A DNA stretch of 41,376 nucleotides, from assembly GCA_026399075.1 (NCBI GenBank), contig JAPLRR010000101.1:1-41376 (forward strand). The letters run 5' to 3'. The notes under the pieces are model-generated. The model saw only the letters and a list, made by a program, of their open reading frames with translations. It made no database searches and was not told where the DNA came from. The position numbers were made by a program, and so were the translations under genes. Positions 7,772-16,674 of this stretch are shown here, piece after piece (position 1 is the stretch's first letter; each line of letters starts with the position of its first letter). Origin of the DNA: Methylococcales bacterium (GTDB taxonomy: Bacteria; Pseudomonadota; Gammaproteobacteria; Methylococcales; Methylomonadaceae).

Positions 7772-8047
7772 TTATTTATCTGCGGTGTTTAGTTGGGCAG
7801 GAGAGTTACTGTTGTCGGGCATAACGGGATAATGGCCTTTATCATAAATATGTCCTTGCAAGTCTTTATAGCCTACAAGCACACCATTCTTATCCCTAAT
7901 TGCTTGCGGCGCGGATAAGCTGGGCTTTGCGGTAGTCAAATCCGCTTTCTTTGTATCCGTGGTAGGGCGTACTGCAAAAAATTCATAAGACATTTCGGCG
8001 ACTGGAAGCGCGATCACCCATAGAGCAATAATCAACGTGTTACGCAT
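7772..8047 (-). CDS. Hypothetical small secreted or membrane-anchored protein
   Basis: This encodes 91 residues. The N-terminus (MRNTLIIALWVIALPVAEMS) is a signal peptide or anchor. The remainder is polar, with NGVLVGYKDLQGHIYDKGHY resembling short beta repeats. I chose the ATG at 8047 because GGGGAAT lies seven to eight bases upstream; a longer frame from 8086 would put 13 extra hydrophobic residues before a normal signal peptide. No family is recognised. The gene converges with 7218-7748. Confidence 0.65.
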   Translation of the reverse strand: MRNTLIIALWVIALPVAEMSYEFFAVRPTTDTKKADLTTAKPSLSAPQAIRDKNGVLVGYKDLQGHIYDKGHYPVMPDNSNSPAQLNTADK

Positions 8048-8350
8048 AAAGTTATTCCCCAAGGTTAAATTTAGGTATAGGTGCAAAATTTAGCATTTTT
8101 ACCTGAATGCACCCTGAACCCTTTTACCCGAACTTTAAAGTTTGGCAGGGTGTCCTATCAATAAATTCTGCTTAGATACTCCATTTAATCAGCTATTTGT
8201 CCAAAAAACCATTGGTATAAATACCTATATCACTGCTTAGCCCTAGCGAAAAGCAGCAATGACAAGGAAGTGGTAAAATCATCCGAAAAGCCCCAGCTTG
8301 CCATAGCCTGGGGTATTTCACAGTCCAAGTGATAACTAAGGGGGATACTT
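8048..8350. other. Intergenic region with a hairpin
   Basis: About 300 bases between divergent genes. A hairpin CCCCAGC with GCCTGGGG lies near 8290-8313, just upstream of the reductase gene. It could be a terminator of upstream transcription or a leader structure. No operator or promoter could be assigned with confidence. Confidence 0.4.
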
Positions 8351-9319
8351 ATGGTCAAACTAACGGTTGACGACAAAACTTACCAATGCCAGCCGGATGA
8401 AACCGTACTGGAAGCCCTGTTGCGTGAAGAAGTGGCAATCTCTTACGCGTGTAAAAAAGGCACTTGCCATAGCTGCATGCTACGCAGTTCCGATACCATG
8501 CCACCACTAGCCGCCCAATCCGGTTTGAAGGACACCCAAAAAAAACTCCATTATTTTCTGGCCTGCCAATGTCTGCCCGAGCAGGATATGACCATTAAAC
8601 TACCCGACCAGTCCGAGTTTTATACCGACGGCACAGTCACCCGGTGTGAGCCGCTGAATAGGAATACCTTGCTATTGGTCATCGCCTTTAAAGATGCCTT
8701 TGAATTTAACGCAGGCCAATTTGTCAATTTGCAACGGCCTGATGGCTTAACGCGGAGCTATTCAATCGCCAACATCCCACAACAAGATAACACCCTGGAG
8801 TTCCATGTCCGGCGCATGGACAATGGCCTGTTTAGCAGCTGGCTACATGATGAAATTAAGGTTGGCGATACCATCGCCGTCTCCGAACCCCGTGGCCATT
8901 GCTTTTACCTCCCCGAAAGGGGTGGCCAAGGTTTGCTCCTGATAGGCACAGGAACAGGCTTGGCACCGTTGGCGGGCATATTGACCGATGCCTTGAGCCA
9001 TGGACATACCGGCCCGATTTACTTGTTCCACGGCAGCCGTGAACGTGAAGACCTATACCGGATAGATGAAATGCGCCAACTGGCGGCAGACCACCCAAAC
9101 TTCCATTATGTGCCCTGCTTGTCAGGTCCGGATGTCCCTGATGGCTTTAGCCGTGGGCGGGCTAACGAGGTGGCCATGTCCACTCTGGCTGATTTAAAGG
9201 ATTGGCGGGTTTTTCTTTGCGGACACCCAGACATGGTCAACCAAACCAAGAAAATGGCATTTCTAAAGGGCGCGTCCATGAAAGATATTTATGCGGATGC
9301 TTTTTTTCTGGCAATCTGA
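8351..9319 (+). CDS. 2Fe-2S ferredoxin / FAD-NAD(P)H oxidoreductase (oxygenase reductase type)
   Basis: The product is a 322-residue electron-transfer flavoprotein. Residues 1-85 form a plant-type 2Fe-2S domain with Cys34, Cys39, Cys42 and Cys72 (spacing CX4CX2CX29C). A ferredoxin-reductase domain follows with RSYS (135-138) for FAD and GTGTGLAP (199-206) plus FLCGHPDMV (about 288-296) for NAD(P)H. This architecture is that of reductase components such as phenol hydroxylase, MmoC-like and CDP-glucose deoxygenase reductases. No oxygenase is next to it, so the electron acceptor is unknown. AAGGGGGAT provides a good ribosome binding site. Confidence 0.9.
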   Translation: MVKLTVDDKTYQCQPDETVLEALLREEVAISYACKKGTCHSCMLRSSDTMPPLAAQSGLKDTQKKLHYFLACQCLPEQDMTIKLPDQSEFYTDGTVTRCEPLNRNTLLLVIAFKDAFEFNAGQFVNLQRPDGLTRSYSIANIPQQDNTLEFHVRRMDNGLFSSWLHDEIKVGDTIAVSEPRGHCFYLPERGGQGLLLIGTGTGLAPLAGILTDALSHGHTGPIYLFHGSREREDLYRIDEMRQLAADHPNFHYVPCLSGPDVPDGFSRGRANEVAMSTLADLKDWRVFLCGHPDMVNQTKKMAFLKGASMKDIYADAFFLAI

Positions 9320-9430
9320 TGGGGCCAGTTTTATGGGCACTGATGACTTTAACCGATAATTAGTACTGGCTAGCTTGTTTAAACCTTTTACATAACCGAC
9401 CAACGCCAAACAACCCCACGGGGATTTAAC

Positions 9431-10009
9431 ATGAAATGGATAATAATAGAACTAAGCAGCTTGCTGCTAATGGCTGGCTGTGCAACTGGGATAGGTGGGC
9501 AGACTTCCGACACAGTAAGGGGCGTAGCCAGCTACCGGGAGCGTATTGCCGTACCGCCGGGGACGCAGCTGGAAGTAAAGCTTGAAGATGTTTCACGTGC
9601 CGATGCGCCGTCGGTGACTATCGCCAACACCAGCATCCCGAATGCCGGACAGCCGCCGTATCAATTTGAACTACCCTACCATGCCAGCCAGATTATCGCC
9701 TCACACCGCTATACCGTTCGTGCCAGCCTGACCCATCAAGGTCAGTTGCTGTTCACCACAGACCAGCTTTATCCGGTCATAACTAGCGGCAACCCAAATG
9801 AAGTAAACCTGCTACTCAAGCCGATTAAGGTGCTGCCAGTAAGCCCCATGGTTGGCTCAGACCGTGATGCCCACAATTGCATCCCGTCTGCGGGTTACAC
9901 CTGGTGCGCACGGGAAAACGCCTGCGTACGGCCATGGGAACTGGCCAAACAAAAAGGTTTTGCTTCCAGTGAAAAAGCCTTCCAAAGCTACTGCACCGCC
10001 AACCAATAA
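9431..10009 (+). CDS. YbaY/YscW-family lipoprotein with a C-terminal Cys/Trp domain
   Basis: The gene encodes a 192-residue lipoprotein. The lipobox LMAGC places the lipidated Cys at 17. Residues 32-135 match the YbaY (type III secretion lipoprotein chaperone YscW) domain, with ASYRERIAVPPGTQLEVKLEDVS and RYTVRASL stretches. After a linker comes a short module, CIPSAGYTWCARENACVRPW (about 149-168), also seen as a separate small domain in other secreted proteins. The combination suggests an outer-membrane or periplasmic lipoprotein, and four Cys residues may pair. It precedes the methyltransferase gene by 29 bases. Confidence 0.8.
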   Translation: MKWIIIELSSLLLMAGCATGIGGQTSDTVRGVASYRERIAVPPGTQLEVKLEDVSRADAPSVTIANTSIPNAGQPPYQFELPYHASQIIASHRYTVRASLTHQGQLLFTTDQLYPVITSGNPNEVNLLLKPIKVLPVSPMVGSDRDAHNCIPSAGYTWCARENACVRPWELAKQKGFASSEKAFQSYCTANQ

Positions 10010-10038
10010 CAACACCAATCAAACAAAGGGGAATAACC

Positions 10039-10626
10039 ATGTGGGATGAACGCTATAGTGCCGAAGGCTATGCTTATGGCACAGCCCCTAACCAATTTTT
10101 GGCGGAATACGCCAAGCGCATCCCCAAAGGCAAAGTGCTTAGCCTCGCCGAAGGCGAAGGCCGGAATGCCGTGTTTCTGGCAAAACTGGGCTACGCCGTT
10201 ACCGCAGTTGACTCATCCCTAGTCGGGATAAATAAAGCCAAACGCTGGGCAGAAGAAAACCACGTTACCGTCGAATTTATCCACGCTGACTTGGCCGATT
10301 ACGATCTAGGCGAAAACCAATGGGATGGGATAGTCTCAATCTTTTGCCCATTACCCCCAGCCATCAGAAAACAACTCTATCAAAAAGTGCCTACAGGCTT
10401 AAGACAACACGGGGTTTTTCTGCTAGAGGCTTATACTCCAGACCAGATTAAACACGGGACTGGTGGCGGTAATTCAGTGGAATTGATGCAGACCAAAGCA
10501 ATACTAAGCACCGAGTTAGCCGGGCTAACATTTGAACATTTAATTGAGCTGGAGCGTGATGTGATAGAGGGGATTTATCACACCGGCATAGGCGCAGTAG
10601 TCCAAGCCATAGCCAAAAAACGTTAA
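10039..10626 (+). CDS. Class I SAM-dependent methyltransferase, TehB-like
   Basis: A 195-residue protein starting MWDERYSAEGYAYGTAPN, typical of the tellurite-resistance (TehB) and thiol methyltransferase group. SAM-binding motif I is degenerate, VLSLAEGEGRNAVFLA (about 34-49), and motif II contains VTAVDSS. An acidic loop FIHADLADY follows. It likely acts in the cytoplasm on small oxyanions or thiols, but the substrate cannot be read from the sequence. The start has AAAGGGGAAT upstream. It may be cotranscribed with the YbaY-type lipoprotein. Confidence 0.88.
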   Translation: MWDERYSAEGYAYGTAPNQFLAEYAKRIPKGKVLSLAEGEGRNAVFLAKLGYAVTAVDSSLVGINKAKRWAEENHVTVEFIHADLADYDLGENQWDGIVSIFCPLPPAIRKQLYQKVPTGLRQHGVFLLEAYTPDQIKHGTGGGNSVELMQTKAILSTELAGLTFEHLIELERDVIEGIYHTGIGAVVQAIAKKR

Positions 10627-10653
10627 GTTAAGTGGGGTTTGGCTGCTTGGCCC

Positions 10654-10743
10654 GTAACTTCTCATTAGTGGCGGGAAAAGACCTGCGAGGTTTATAAAAC
10701 CTCGCAGGTCTGCCGCTATTGCCTACAACTCATGAGAAGTTAC
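10654..10743. repeat. MITE-like 90-bp palindromic element
   Basis: GTAACTTCTCAT (10654-10665) and its exact reverse complement (10732-10743) form 12-bp terminal inverted repeats. Inside lies a perfect hairpin, 10679-10711, with 15-bp arms (AGACCTGCGAGGTTT) and a 3-base loop. The element sits just downstream of the methyltransferase gene, so the inner hairpin may also serve as a terminator. Confidence 0.65.
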
Positions 10744-10880
10744 CTTGGCCCTAGGGTGTGTAGGCAAAAAAGACGGTGAAAGTATCCCAAAATCCCTTAG
10801 CACCATTGACCAGAGCAGCCCTCAAATTTTCTTCCCCCAACACCACGCGGATATATTAGCCCAGAAGTGTGGAGTTTTAC

Positions 10881-11384
10881 CTAAGCACTTCGCCCTTGCA
10901 CGCAACTTGCCAAGGCAAAGCGCATAATCAACAGCGTCATCAGGGTTGGGTAGAGCAGGAAATGCTGGTGCAGTTCCAGGCTGCCTAAAATAGCCAACAT
11001 AAAAACCCACGGCTGGATCAAGGTTTTGTTGTCCAGTATCCGCATAAACCCTAAACTCTCTTGATCAATTTTATCGCGCTGGCCAATAAAAAATAAGCCC
11101 ACTAATGCCGTCATCACGGCAAAATACAGCGGGAAGAAAAAAAATATTGGCGTATGCAGGGTAAATAAAGGCTTCCAATAGGCAAACCAAACCAGCAATA
11201 CACCACTGGCAAAAATGTCGTACCAGACATCAACTCGCTTTTTAAGCAGGCTACCGACTAGGCTGCTTAGGGCTAATGCTAAACCAATAGTAATTGTTAT
11301 CGGGGTTATCAGTGCTGTTTGTAATGGGCTGGCAGTTTGGGCCATAAAACAAAGGCCAAGGCTAAGGGCAATAAATAAGGGCAT
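10881..11384 (-). CDS. Hypothetical integral membrane protein
   Basis: A hydrophobic protein of 167 residues with about five predicted membrane segments (roughly 2-18, 24-46, 55-72, 80-97 and 125-155). One polar loop (100-120, GQRDKIDQESLGFMRIL) is the main soluble part. It superficially resembles small septation-protein-like membrane proteins but lacks motifs that would let me name it. It is transcribed alone on the minus strand. Confidence 0.7.
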   Translation of the reverse strand: MPLFIALSLGLCFMAQTASPLQTALITPITITIGLALALSSLVGSLLKKRVDVWYDIFASGVLLVWFAYWKPLFTLHTPIFFFFPLYFAVMTALVGLFFIGQRDKIDQESLGFMRILDNKTLIQPWVFMLAILGSLELHQHFLLYPTLMTLLIMRFALASCVQGRSA

Positions 11385-11957
11385 GGTCGTCTTTATTGTT
11401 GTCAGTTGAGTGATGAAATGGCTTAAAATTAAAGCGCCTATAAGGTCTGGCCATAATGTTTATGCACAGCGGCCAAAAACACCAGGCCAGTTGTGGCCAT
11501 CCGCGTTAGCCAGCCACTTGCCATAACAATAAGTTATTGATTTTTTATAAAAAATACAGTCTGTATAAAAACACTACAGATTAACAAATTAGTAGCTTTT
11601 TTCAGGCCTTATACCGATTATCCCAGCCTTATGCACATACTTATCCACAGCAATTGTGGAAAACATTGTATGTGCTTGATTGTTCAATTTGAACTATCAG
11701 CTTAGCAGTAAAATCAATAAATGATAAACTTAGCGCCAAGTTTATAAAAGTGGCTACGCCCAGCCTCCCATTGATACTGACTTGACTAAGGTTTAATAAC
11801 GGGTTTTGGGCTAAATCCGAATTTTCGGGTTGACTTGCCACTTTACAACAGCTTACGCAAGGGGCTGGGCTAATCCGCCAAAACCCTGCGAGTCCAGTAC
11901 CCCATTAAGGTAACGCTACCTATTAAAAATGCAAACAAAAGCAGGAAATGATTAACC
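11385..11957. other. Intergenic region upstream of mlaA
   Basis: No gene is supported in these 573 bases. The region is AT-rich near 11530-11600 and has a 13-base palindrome at 11554-11566 (ATACAGTCTGTAT). A single TTATCCACA at 11641 matches a DnaA box but has no companions. A TTGACT at 11830 could be a -35 element for mlaA, though no good -10 follows. Confidence 0.45.
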
Positions 11958-12869
11958 ATGAACATGCAAAAACCTTTCTTCCATAAACCTCTTTTAGTAA
12001 GCGGTCTGGTCATGTCGATTACATTATCAGCTTGCGCCACGGCCCCAACGGCTGTGGAAGACAAAAATGACCCATGGTCAGGCTGGAACCGCGGCACACA
12101 ATCCTTTAACGATGGCTTGGACAAAGCTATCGTCAAGCCGCTAGCCCAAGGTTATGAGTGGATAACCCCTGAATTTGTCGATGAAGGGGTCACCAATTTT
12201 TTTAGCAACATTAATGACATCGGCGTGACCATCAATGATTTGCTTCAGTTTAAGCTGATGCAAAGTGGTATGGATGTCAGCCGTTTTCTGATCAACTCAA
12301 CGGCGGGTGTTGGCGGCTTTATTGATGTGGCGAACATGGTTAATTTGCCCAAGCATAAGGAAGACTTTGGACAAACCTTAGGCTTTTGGGGCGTCCCTTC
12401 CGGCAATTATCTGGTGCTGCCCATTTTCGGCCCTAGCTCCCCTAGGGATGCAGTCGGCCTTGTTGGTGATGCGCTTATGAATCCGTTGACTTATGTGTCG
12501 ATATTTGGTGGCGCGGCGGCCAGTGCTGCAACAGCAGGATCCAAAGTCCTTGATGTCACTGACAAACGCGCCAATTTAATGTCCACGGAAAAAATTATTG
12601 ATGAAGGTTCGGTTGACCGTTATGACTTCATCAAAAATTCCTATGAACAAAACCGGGCTTTTCTGGTTAATGATGGCAATTCTAAAGGCGACCCCGATGA
12701 CCCAGATTTGTTAGATGACGGTGCTGATGAACCAGGCAAGCCATCCAGCAAAGCAACCGATAATCTACCATCAACTAGCGGTGGTGACACTAAAGGTGCT
12801 GAGGGCTCAAGCCCTTCCGACCCAGACAAAAAATCTGTCCACTTTTTGGAATTGTCAGCCCCACAATAA
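11958..12869 (+). CDS. mlaA: MlaA (VacJ) family outer-membrane lipoprotein
   Basis: MlaA removes mislocalised phospholipids from the outer leaflet of the outer membrane and passes them to the periplasmic MlaC shuttle. The 303-residue product has a lipoprotein signal with lipobox LSAC (Cys26). The MlaA core runs from NDPWSGWNRGTQSFNDGLDK (about 37-56) through GFIDVANMVNLPKHKEDFGQ, GYWG-like GFWGVPSGNYLVLP and FGPSSPRDAVGL. The C-terminal 80 residues are a low-complexity acidic, Ser-rich tail absent from E. coli MlaA. The other mla genes are not in the window. Confidence 0.92.
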   Translation: MNMQKPFFHKPLLVSGLVMSITLSACATAPTAVEDKNDPWSGWNRGTQSFNDGLDKAIVKPLAQGYEWITPEFVDEGVTNFFSNINDIGVTINDLLQFKLMQSGMDVSRFLINSTAGVGGFIDVANMVNLPKHKEDFGQTLGFWGVPSGNYLVLPIFGPSSPRDAVGLVGDALMNPLTYVSIFGGAAASAATAGSKVLDVTDKRANLMSTEKIIDEGSVDRYDFIKNSYEQNRAFLVNDGNSKGDPDDPDLLDDGADEPGKPSSKATDNLPSTSGGDTKGAEGSSPSDPDKKSVHFLELSAPQ

Positions 12870-12887
12870 GACCTGTAGCAAGAATGA

Positions 12888-12919
12888 GGCAGTTTGGACG
12901 CGAGTCAAAACTGCCTTTT
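12888..12919 (+). terminator. Rho-independent terminator after mlaA
   Basis: GGCAGTTTGGAC pairs with GTCAAAACTGCC around a GCGA loop and is followed by TTTT. It starts about 20 bases after the mlaA stop codon. The same unit could belong to a dispersed palindrome, but its position and T-run fit a terminator. Confidence 0.65.
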
Positions 12920-13203
12920 CCAGCGCACGACAAACCCGATGCGCCGGAAACGCCGCCTTTCGCTTTCGCTCAAAGCGGCTTATTCTGGCCTACTAAGCTA
13001 TATCTGGTCTGCCCCACACAATAACCATAACTTTTTTAAGTGCTTTCAAAGGGAAAGACTGCTAAGCTTCTCCCTAGCAAACTACAACAGGTCAAGGCTT
13101 TAAAGGCCATCGACCAGCGCCGCCCAAATCCGTGATCCTAGCCCCAGTTTTCGGAACATCCCGCAGTAAAACGTCCCGCTTTATAACCCCAGCATTCAAA
13201 ACC
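12920..13203. other. Intergenic region between mlaA and the P1B ATPase gene
   Basis: It includes a short palindromic stretch around 12955-12980 (CCGCCTTTCGCTTTCGCTCAAAGCGG). A GTG at 13132 is in frame with the ATPase, but the 24 codons it would add look like leader sequence. No other gene is seen. Confidence 0.4.
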
Positions 13204-15162
13204 ATGACTACCCCAACTAAGCCAACACCGCCTGTTGCAACATCCGCCAAAACCCAAAACATTATTGCCACTTTAAGCTTGCTAGGCATAGGCGCTTATT
13301 TGCTGTTGAAATATGCCTTAAACACTGGGCAGGATGTTTACACCCTGGCCATCAACGCCGCCTTAAGCTCCACTATTGCCAACCTTTATCAAGGACAGTT
13401 TAGTTTTGCCATGGCATTAGTGGAATTGCCGCTGCTTGCGGTTTTGGTACTGGGCGGCATCCCTTTGCTTTACCAACTGCTGGCTAAATTATTTCAGGGC
13501 AATTTTGGCGCGGATTTGCTGGCTGGTTTGTCGATAGTCACTGCTGTCATGTTAGATGAATTTTTGGCAGGCAGCCTGGTCGTGTTAATGCTGTCCGGCG
13601 GCGCAGTGCTGGAACTTTATGCGGTGCGTAAAGCCTCGTCGGTACTAGAAGCCCTGTCCAAGCGTATGCCTTCAGTGGCGCATCGGAAATCAGCCGATAA
13701 GCTCAGTGACATCACCACCGAACAAGTCATCATCGGTGACATTTTATTGATACTGCCCCATGAAATTTGTCCGGTTGATGGCACAGTACAAGAAGGTTCA
13801 GGCACCATGGACGAATCCTTTTTGACTGGAGAACCGTATATGATGTCCAAAACTTCGGGTTCTTCAGTCATGTCTGGCGCTATTAACGGCGATTCGGCAC
13901 TAACCATACGCGCCGATAAGCTGTCGGTGGATTCCCGTTATGCCAAAATCATGGAAGTCATGCGTTCTTCTGAGCAATACCGCCCCAATATCCGACGGCT
14001 TGGCGACCAACTTGGTGCGTTTTATACACCGCTGACCGTGATCGTGGCCTTGGCGGCGTGGGCAATGAGTGGGGATGTCATGCGTTTTTTGGCGGTGCTG
14101 GTGATTGCTACGCCCTGCCCTTTGCTGATTGGCATCCCAGTCACGATTATCAGTTCCATTTCCTTGGCAGCACGTCGGGAAATCATCATCAAAAACCCCG
14201 CCATACTCGAAACCATCGGCACTTGCCGCACTGCAATTTTTGATAAAACGGGTACCTTGACTTATGGCCGCCCGTCAATGACGGCCTTATTGCCTGTAGA
14301 TGGGCAAAATGGCCAGGACATTTTGGCTTTAACCGCCAGCCTAGAGCGCTATTCCAAACACCCGCTATCCGGCGCAATCGTTAAGGCCGCAGAAAAAGAC
14401 CACTTAACGCTGTCAACAGTCGCCAATATTGCCGAATTGCCCGGCAAAGGCCTGACTGGCACGGTGCAAGGCAAACAAGTGCAAATCACCAGCCGCAAAA
14501 ACTTTATGGCACAGTATCCGGCGGATGTCGGTAAACTGCCAGACATCAGCGGCGGTCTGGAATGTATCGTGCTGATTGATAGTACCTATGCCGCCACCTT
14601 ACAATTTCGTGATGAAGTGCGCTCTGACAGTTCCTCATTCATTAATCATTTACAACCCAACCATTTGTTTGAAAAAGTTATGCTGGTGTCTGGCGACCGG
14701 GAATCCGAAGTCCGCTACTTGGCCGAAAAAGTCGGCATCAAACATGTGTTTTTTAGCCAAAGCCCCGAACAAAAACTGGCCCTAGTGCGCCAAGAAACCA
14801 AAGCTGCCAAAACCGTGTATCTGGGCGATGGCATTAATGACGCACCGTCCTTGACCGCCGCCACCATCGGCATCGCCTTTGGCCAAAACAGTGACATCAC
14901 AGGCGAATCAGCCGATGCGGTGATTATGGACAGTTCCTTGTTAAAGGTTGATGAGCTGTTTCATATCGGCGCACGTATGCGCAAAATCGCCTTACAAAGC
15001 GCAGTGGGCGGCATGGCCCTGAGCCTTATCGGTATGTGCTTTGCGGGCATGGGATATTTAAGCCCCGTCGCGGGTGCGGTAACCCAAGAAATCATTGATG
15101 TGCTCGCAGTTTTGAATGCCTTAAGGGCGGCTATCCCACCAAAATCGTTGTCGGATTATTGA
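13204..15162 (+). CDS. P1B-type heavy-metal translocating ATPase, TPCPL type
   Basis: A metal-cation pump of 652 residues in the inner membrane. Signature motifs in order: actuator TGEP (208-211), the ion-binding membrane motif TPCPL (303-307) in place of the usual CPC, the phosphorylated Asp347 in DKTGTLT, His-Pro (386-387) in the KHPLS nucleotide-domain motif, and GDGINDAP (541-548). There is no N-terminal heavy-metal-associated domain. The TPCPL group is less studied than the Cu (CPC) and Zn/Cd pumps, so the metal is uncertain. The start is the ATG at 13204; the frame also opens with a GTG at 13132. No regulator or chaperone lies next to it. Confidence 0.88.
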   Translation: MTTPTKPTPPVATSAKTQNIIATLSLLGIGAYLLLKYALNTGQDVYTLAINAALSSTIANLYQGQFSFAMALVELPLLAVLVLGGIPLLYQLLAKLFQGNFGADLLAGLSIVTAVMLDEFLAGSLVVLMLSGGAVLELYAVRKASSVLEALSKRMPSVAHRKSADKLSDITTEQVIIGDILLILPHEICPVDGTVQEGSGTMDESFLTGEPYMMSKTSGSSVMSGAINGDSALTIRADKLSVDSRYAKIMEVMRSSEQYRPNIRRLGDQLGAFYTPLTVIVALAAWAMSGDVMRFLAVLVIATPCPLLIGIPVTIISSISLAARREIIIKNPAILETIGTCRTAIFDKTGTLTYGRPSMTALLPVDGQNGQDILALTASLERYSKHPLSGAIVKAAEKDHLTLSTVANIAELPGKGLTGTVQGKQVQITSRKNFMAQYPADVGKLPDISGGLECIVLIDSTYAATLQFRDEVRSDSSSFINHLQPNHLFEKVMLVSGDRESEVRYLAEKVGIKHVFFSQSPEQKLALVRQETKAAKTVYLGDGINDAPSLTAATIGIAFGQNSDITGESADAVIMDSSLLKVDELFHIGARMRKIALQSAVGGMALSLIGMCFAGMGYLSPVAGAVTQEIIDVLAVLNALRAAIPPKSLSDY

Positions 15163-15355
15163 AAAATCGGCTTAAGGTTTAACCAAGGATTTTACTTGAA
15201 CTCACCGGTATTTATGGCTTACTATCTGGCCGATTAACCAAAATTCAGATGATTTTGGGCAATCCCAGCACCCCACAAAACAAAAGAAATGCTATCCGTT
15301 CCGGTGACCCTATGTGGTTGCCAGAACAAGATCGTGTATCCCTATGGTGATAAGC

Positions 15356-16105
15356 ATGAAACATATCCATAAACTAGGGGCCGTTTTTGTCCTAATCACT
15401 TGGTCTAGCCTGTTTTTAAACAGCAATGCCCTGGCAACAGGGCGCACAGAAATGGTCAAGTTTGCCAAAGGCACTAGTTCCACGACCATCAAAGGACAGC
15501 TGAAGGGCGACGCCGATATTGATTACCCTGTGCAGGCCAGTGCCGGACAAAAATTAGCCATCGTTCTAACTAAATCCAACCCCCAAAACTACTTTAATGT
15601 GCTGCCGCCCGGCTCAGAAACAGCGATGTTTGTCGGTCAGGATGGTGGTGACTTTCAAGGCGTGCTCCCGACTGATGGAGTCTATACCGTGCGTGTCTAT
15701 CTGATGCGCCCTGCCGCGCGGCGCAACGAAACCAGCAACTACGCCATTAAGGTCGCCGTTACTGGCCACGCACTACCAGCACTGCCCGCTACAAAGGATG
15801 CGCTGATTCCTGGCACGGTGTTCCATGCCTCGGCAAACATCCTCTGTATTCCACCGTTTGCACCCGATTTAAAACCGCAGACCTGCGACGCCTTTGTGAT
15901 TCGGCGTAGCTTTGATGGCACGGCTACCGTGGAAATACACGGAAACAACGCCATCAAACGCCGCATCCTGTTCATCAAGGGTATTCCAAGCGCCTCGGAC
16001 TCAACCCAAGCTCTGACCTATTCACACGAAGCCGATCTTAATATCGTCAAGTTTGGCTCGGACGAGCGCTACGAGATACCGGATGTTTTGATTAGGGGTA
16101 GTTAG
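15356..16105 (+). CDS. Secreted PliG-like lysozyme inhibitor with an extra C-terminal domain
   Basis: A 249-residue protein with a signal peptide (about 1-27). Residues 28-135 resemble the g-type lysozyme inhibitor PliG: VKFAKGTSSTTIKGQLKG, ASAGQKLAIVL, GVLPTDGVYTVRVY and MRPAARRNETSNYAI correspond to family motifs. PliG proteins sit in the periplasm and block goose-type lysozymes. The C-terminal half (145-249) is a second domain with two Cys residues near CIPPFAPDLKPQTC that I do not recognise. I chose the ATG at 15356 because it begins the signal peptide. The next gene overlaps its stop codon by one base. Confidence 0.72.
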   Translation: MKHIHKLGAVFVLITWSSLFLNSNALATGRTEMVKFAKGTSSTTIKGQLKGDADIDYPVQASAGQKLAIVLTKSNPQNYFNVLPPGSETAMFVGQDGGDFQGVLPTDGVYTVRVYLMRPAARRNETSNYAIKVAVTGHALPALPATKDALIPGTVFHASANILCIPPFAPDLKPQTCDAFVIRRSFDGTATVEIHGNNAIKRRILFIKGIPSASDSTQALTYSHEADLNIVKFGSDERYEIPDVLIRGS

Positions 16106-16674
16106 TGGCCAGTCGCGCTAATGTCATTCCGCTCTTAACTGATTCTTCATGCAATGCTGGGGGCGCTAAGTCCGAAGCTTATTACCTTATTTTTTCCCTA
16201 AGCCTATTACTGATCCCCCTGCCAGCACAGGCTGATGTCGTTTGGCCTGCGTTGTATCTCGAAACGCGGTTATTTTCTTGGTGGGCAATTGGCATTGGCT
16301 TTGTGATCGAGTTCTTTTTTATTATGAACATTTTCACCCTAAGGCCAAAGCAGGCGCTCGTTGCGGATCTTGCAGCCAACGCCGCATCGGCTTTACTGGG
16401 CTTGGTGTTAATCCCGCTAGGCGGTTTTTCCTGGGAAATATTCCCAGGCTCGGTTATTGATTATCTACTCAACTGGGGGACTTTTAATCCAGTCACATGG
16501 CTGGCCACCTTTGTTTTTGCATGCCTAACAAACGCTTGGCTAGAAAGTTATGTGTTAAAGCGGTTTTTCAAGCTACCTTATACCCGAAAAACCTTTTCTT
16601 GGCTGGTCCTGACCAATGCTTTCAGTGTTGGCATTGCATTAGCCAGTTTATGGTGGGAGCCTGTCGAACTATGA
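16105..16674 (+). CDS. Hypothetical integral membrane protein
   Basis: Unrecognised, 189 residues. The first hydrophobic stretch ends LPAQA, which looks like a signal peptide, and three to four further membrane segments follow (about 57-76, 88-110, 128-148 and 163-183). The GTG start at 16105 overlaps the stop of the preceding gene, and its own stop overlaps the ATG of the next gene (ATGA), so all three are translationally coupled. Its function cannot be read from the sequence. Confidence 0.65.
   Translation: MASRANVIPLLTDSSCNAGGAKSEAYYLIFSLSLLLIPLPAQADVVWPALYLETRLFSWWAIGIGFVIEFFFIMNIFTLRPKQALVADLAANAASALLGLVLIPLGGFSWEIFPGSVIDYLLNWGTFNPVTWLATFVFACLTNAWLESYVLKRFFKLPYTRKTFSWLVLTNAFSVGIALASLWWEPVEL

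Noticed and set aside
11551..11580. CTGT and ACAG pairs as a LexA box
   Set aside because: The spacing between the half-sites is 11 bases rather than the 8 of the E. coli box, and the nearest gene is mlaA, not an SOS gene.
11641..11649. TTATCCACA, a DnaA-box match, as a possible replication origin
   Set aside because: Only one box is present, with no cluster, no AT-rich unwinding block next to it, and no dnaA, dnaN or gidA neighbour.
11641..11841. Minus-strand open frame of 66 codons upstream of mlaA
   Set aside because: No Shine-Dalgarno site and no recognisable protein features; the region looks like a promoter-type intergenic stretch.
13132..13203. GTG start for the P1B ATPase
   Set aside because: The extra 24 residues have no conserved feature and no good ribosome site; the ATG at 13204 is as likely and gives a more usual N-terminus.
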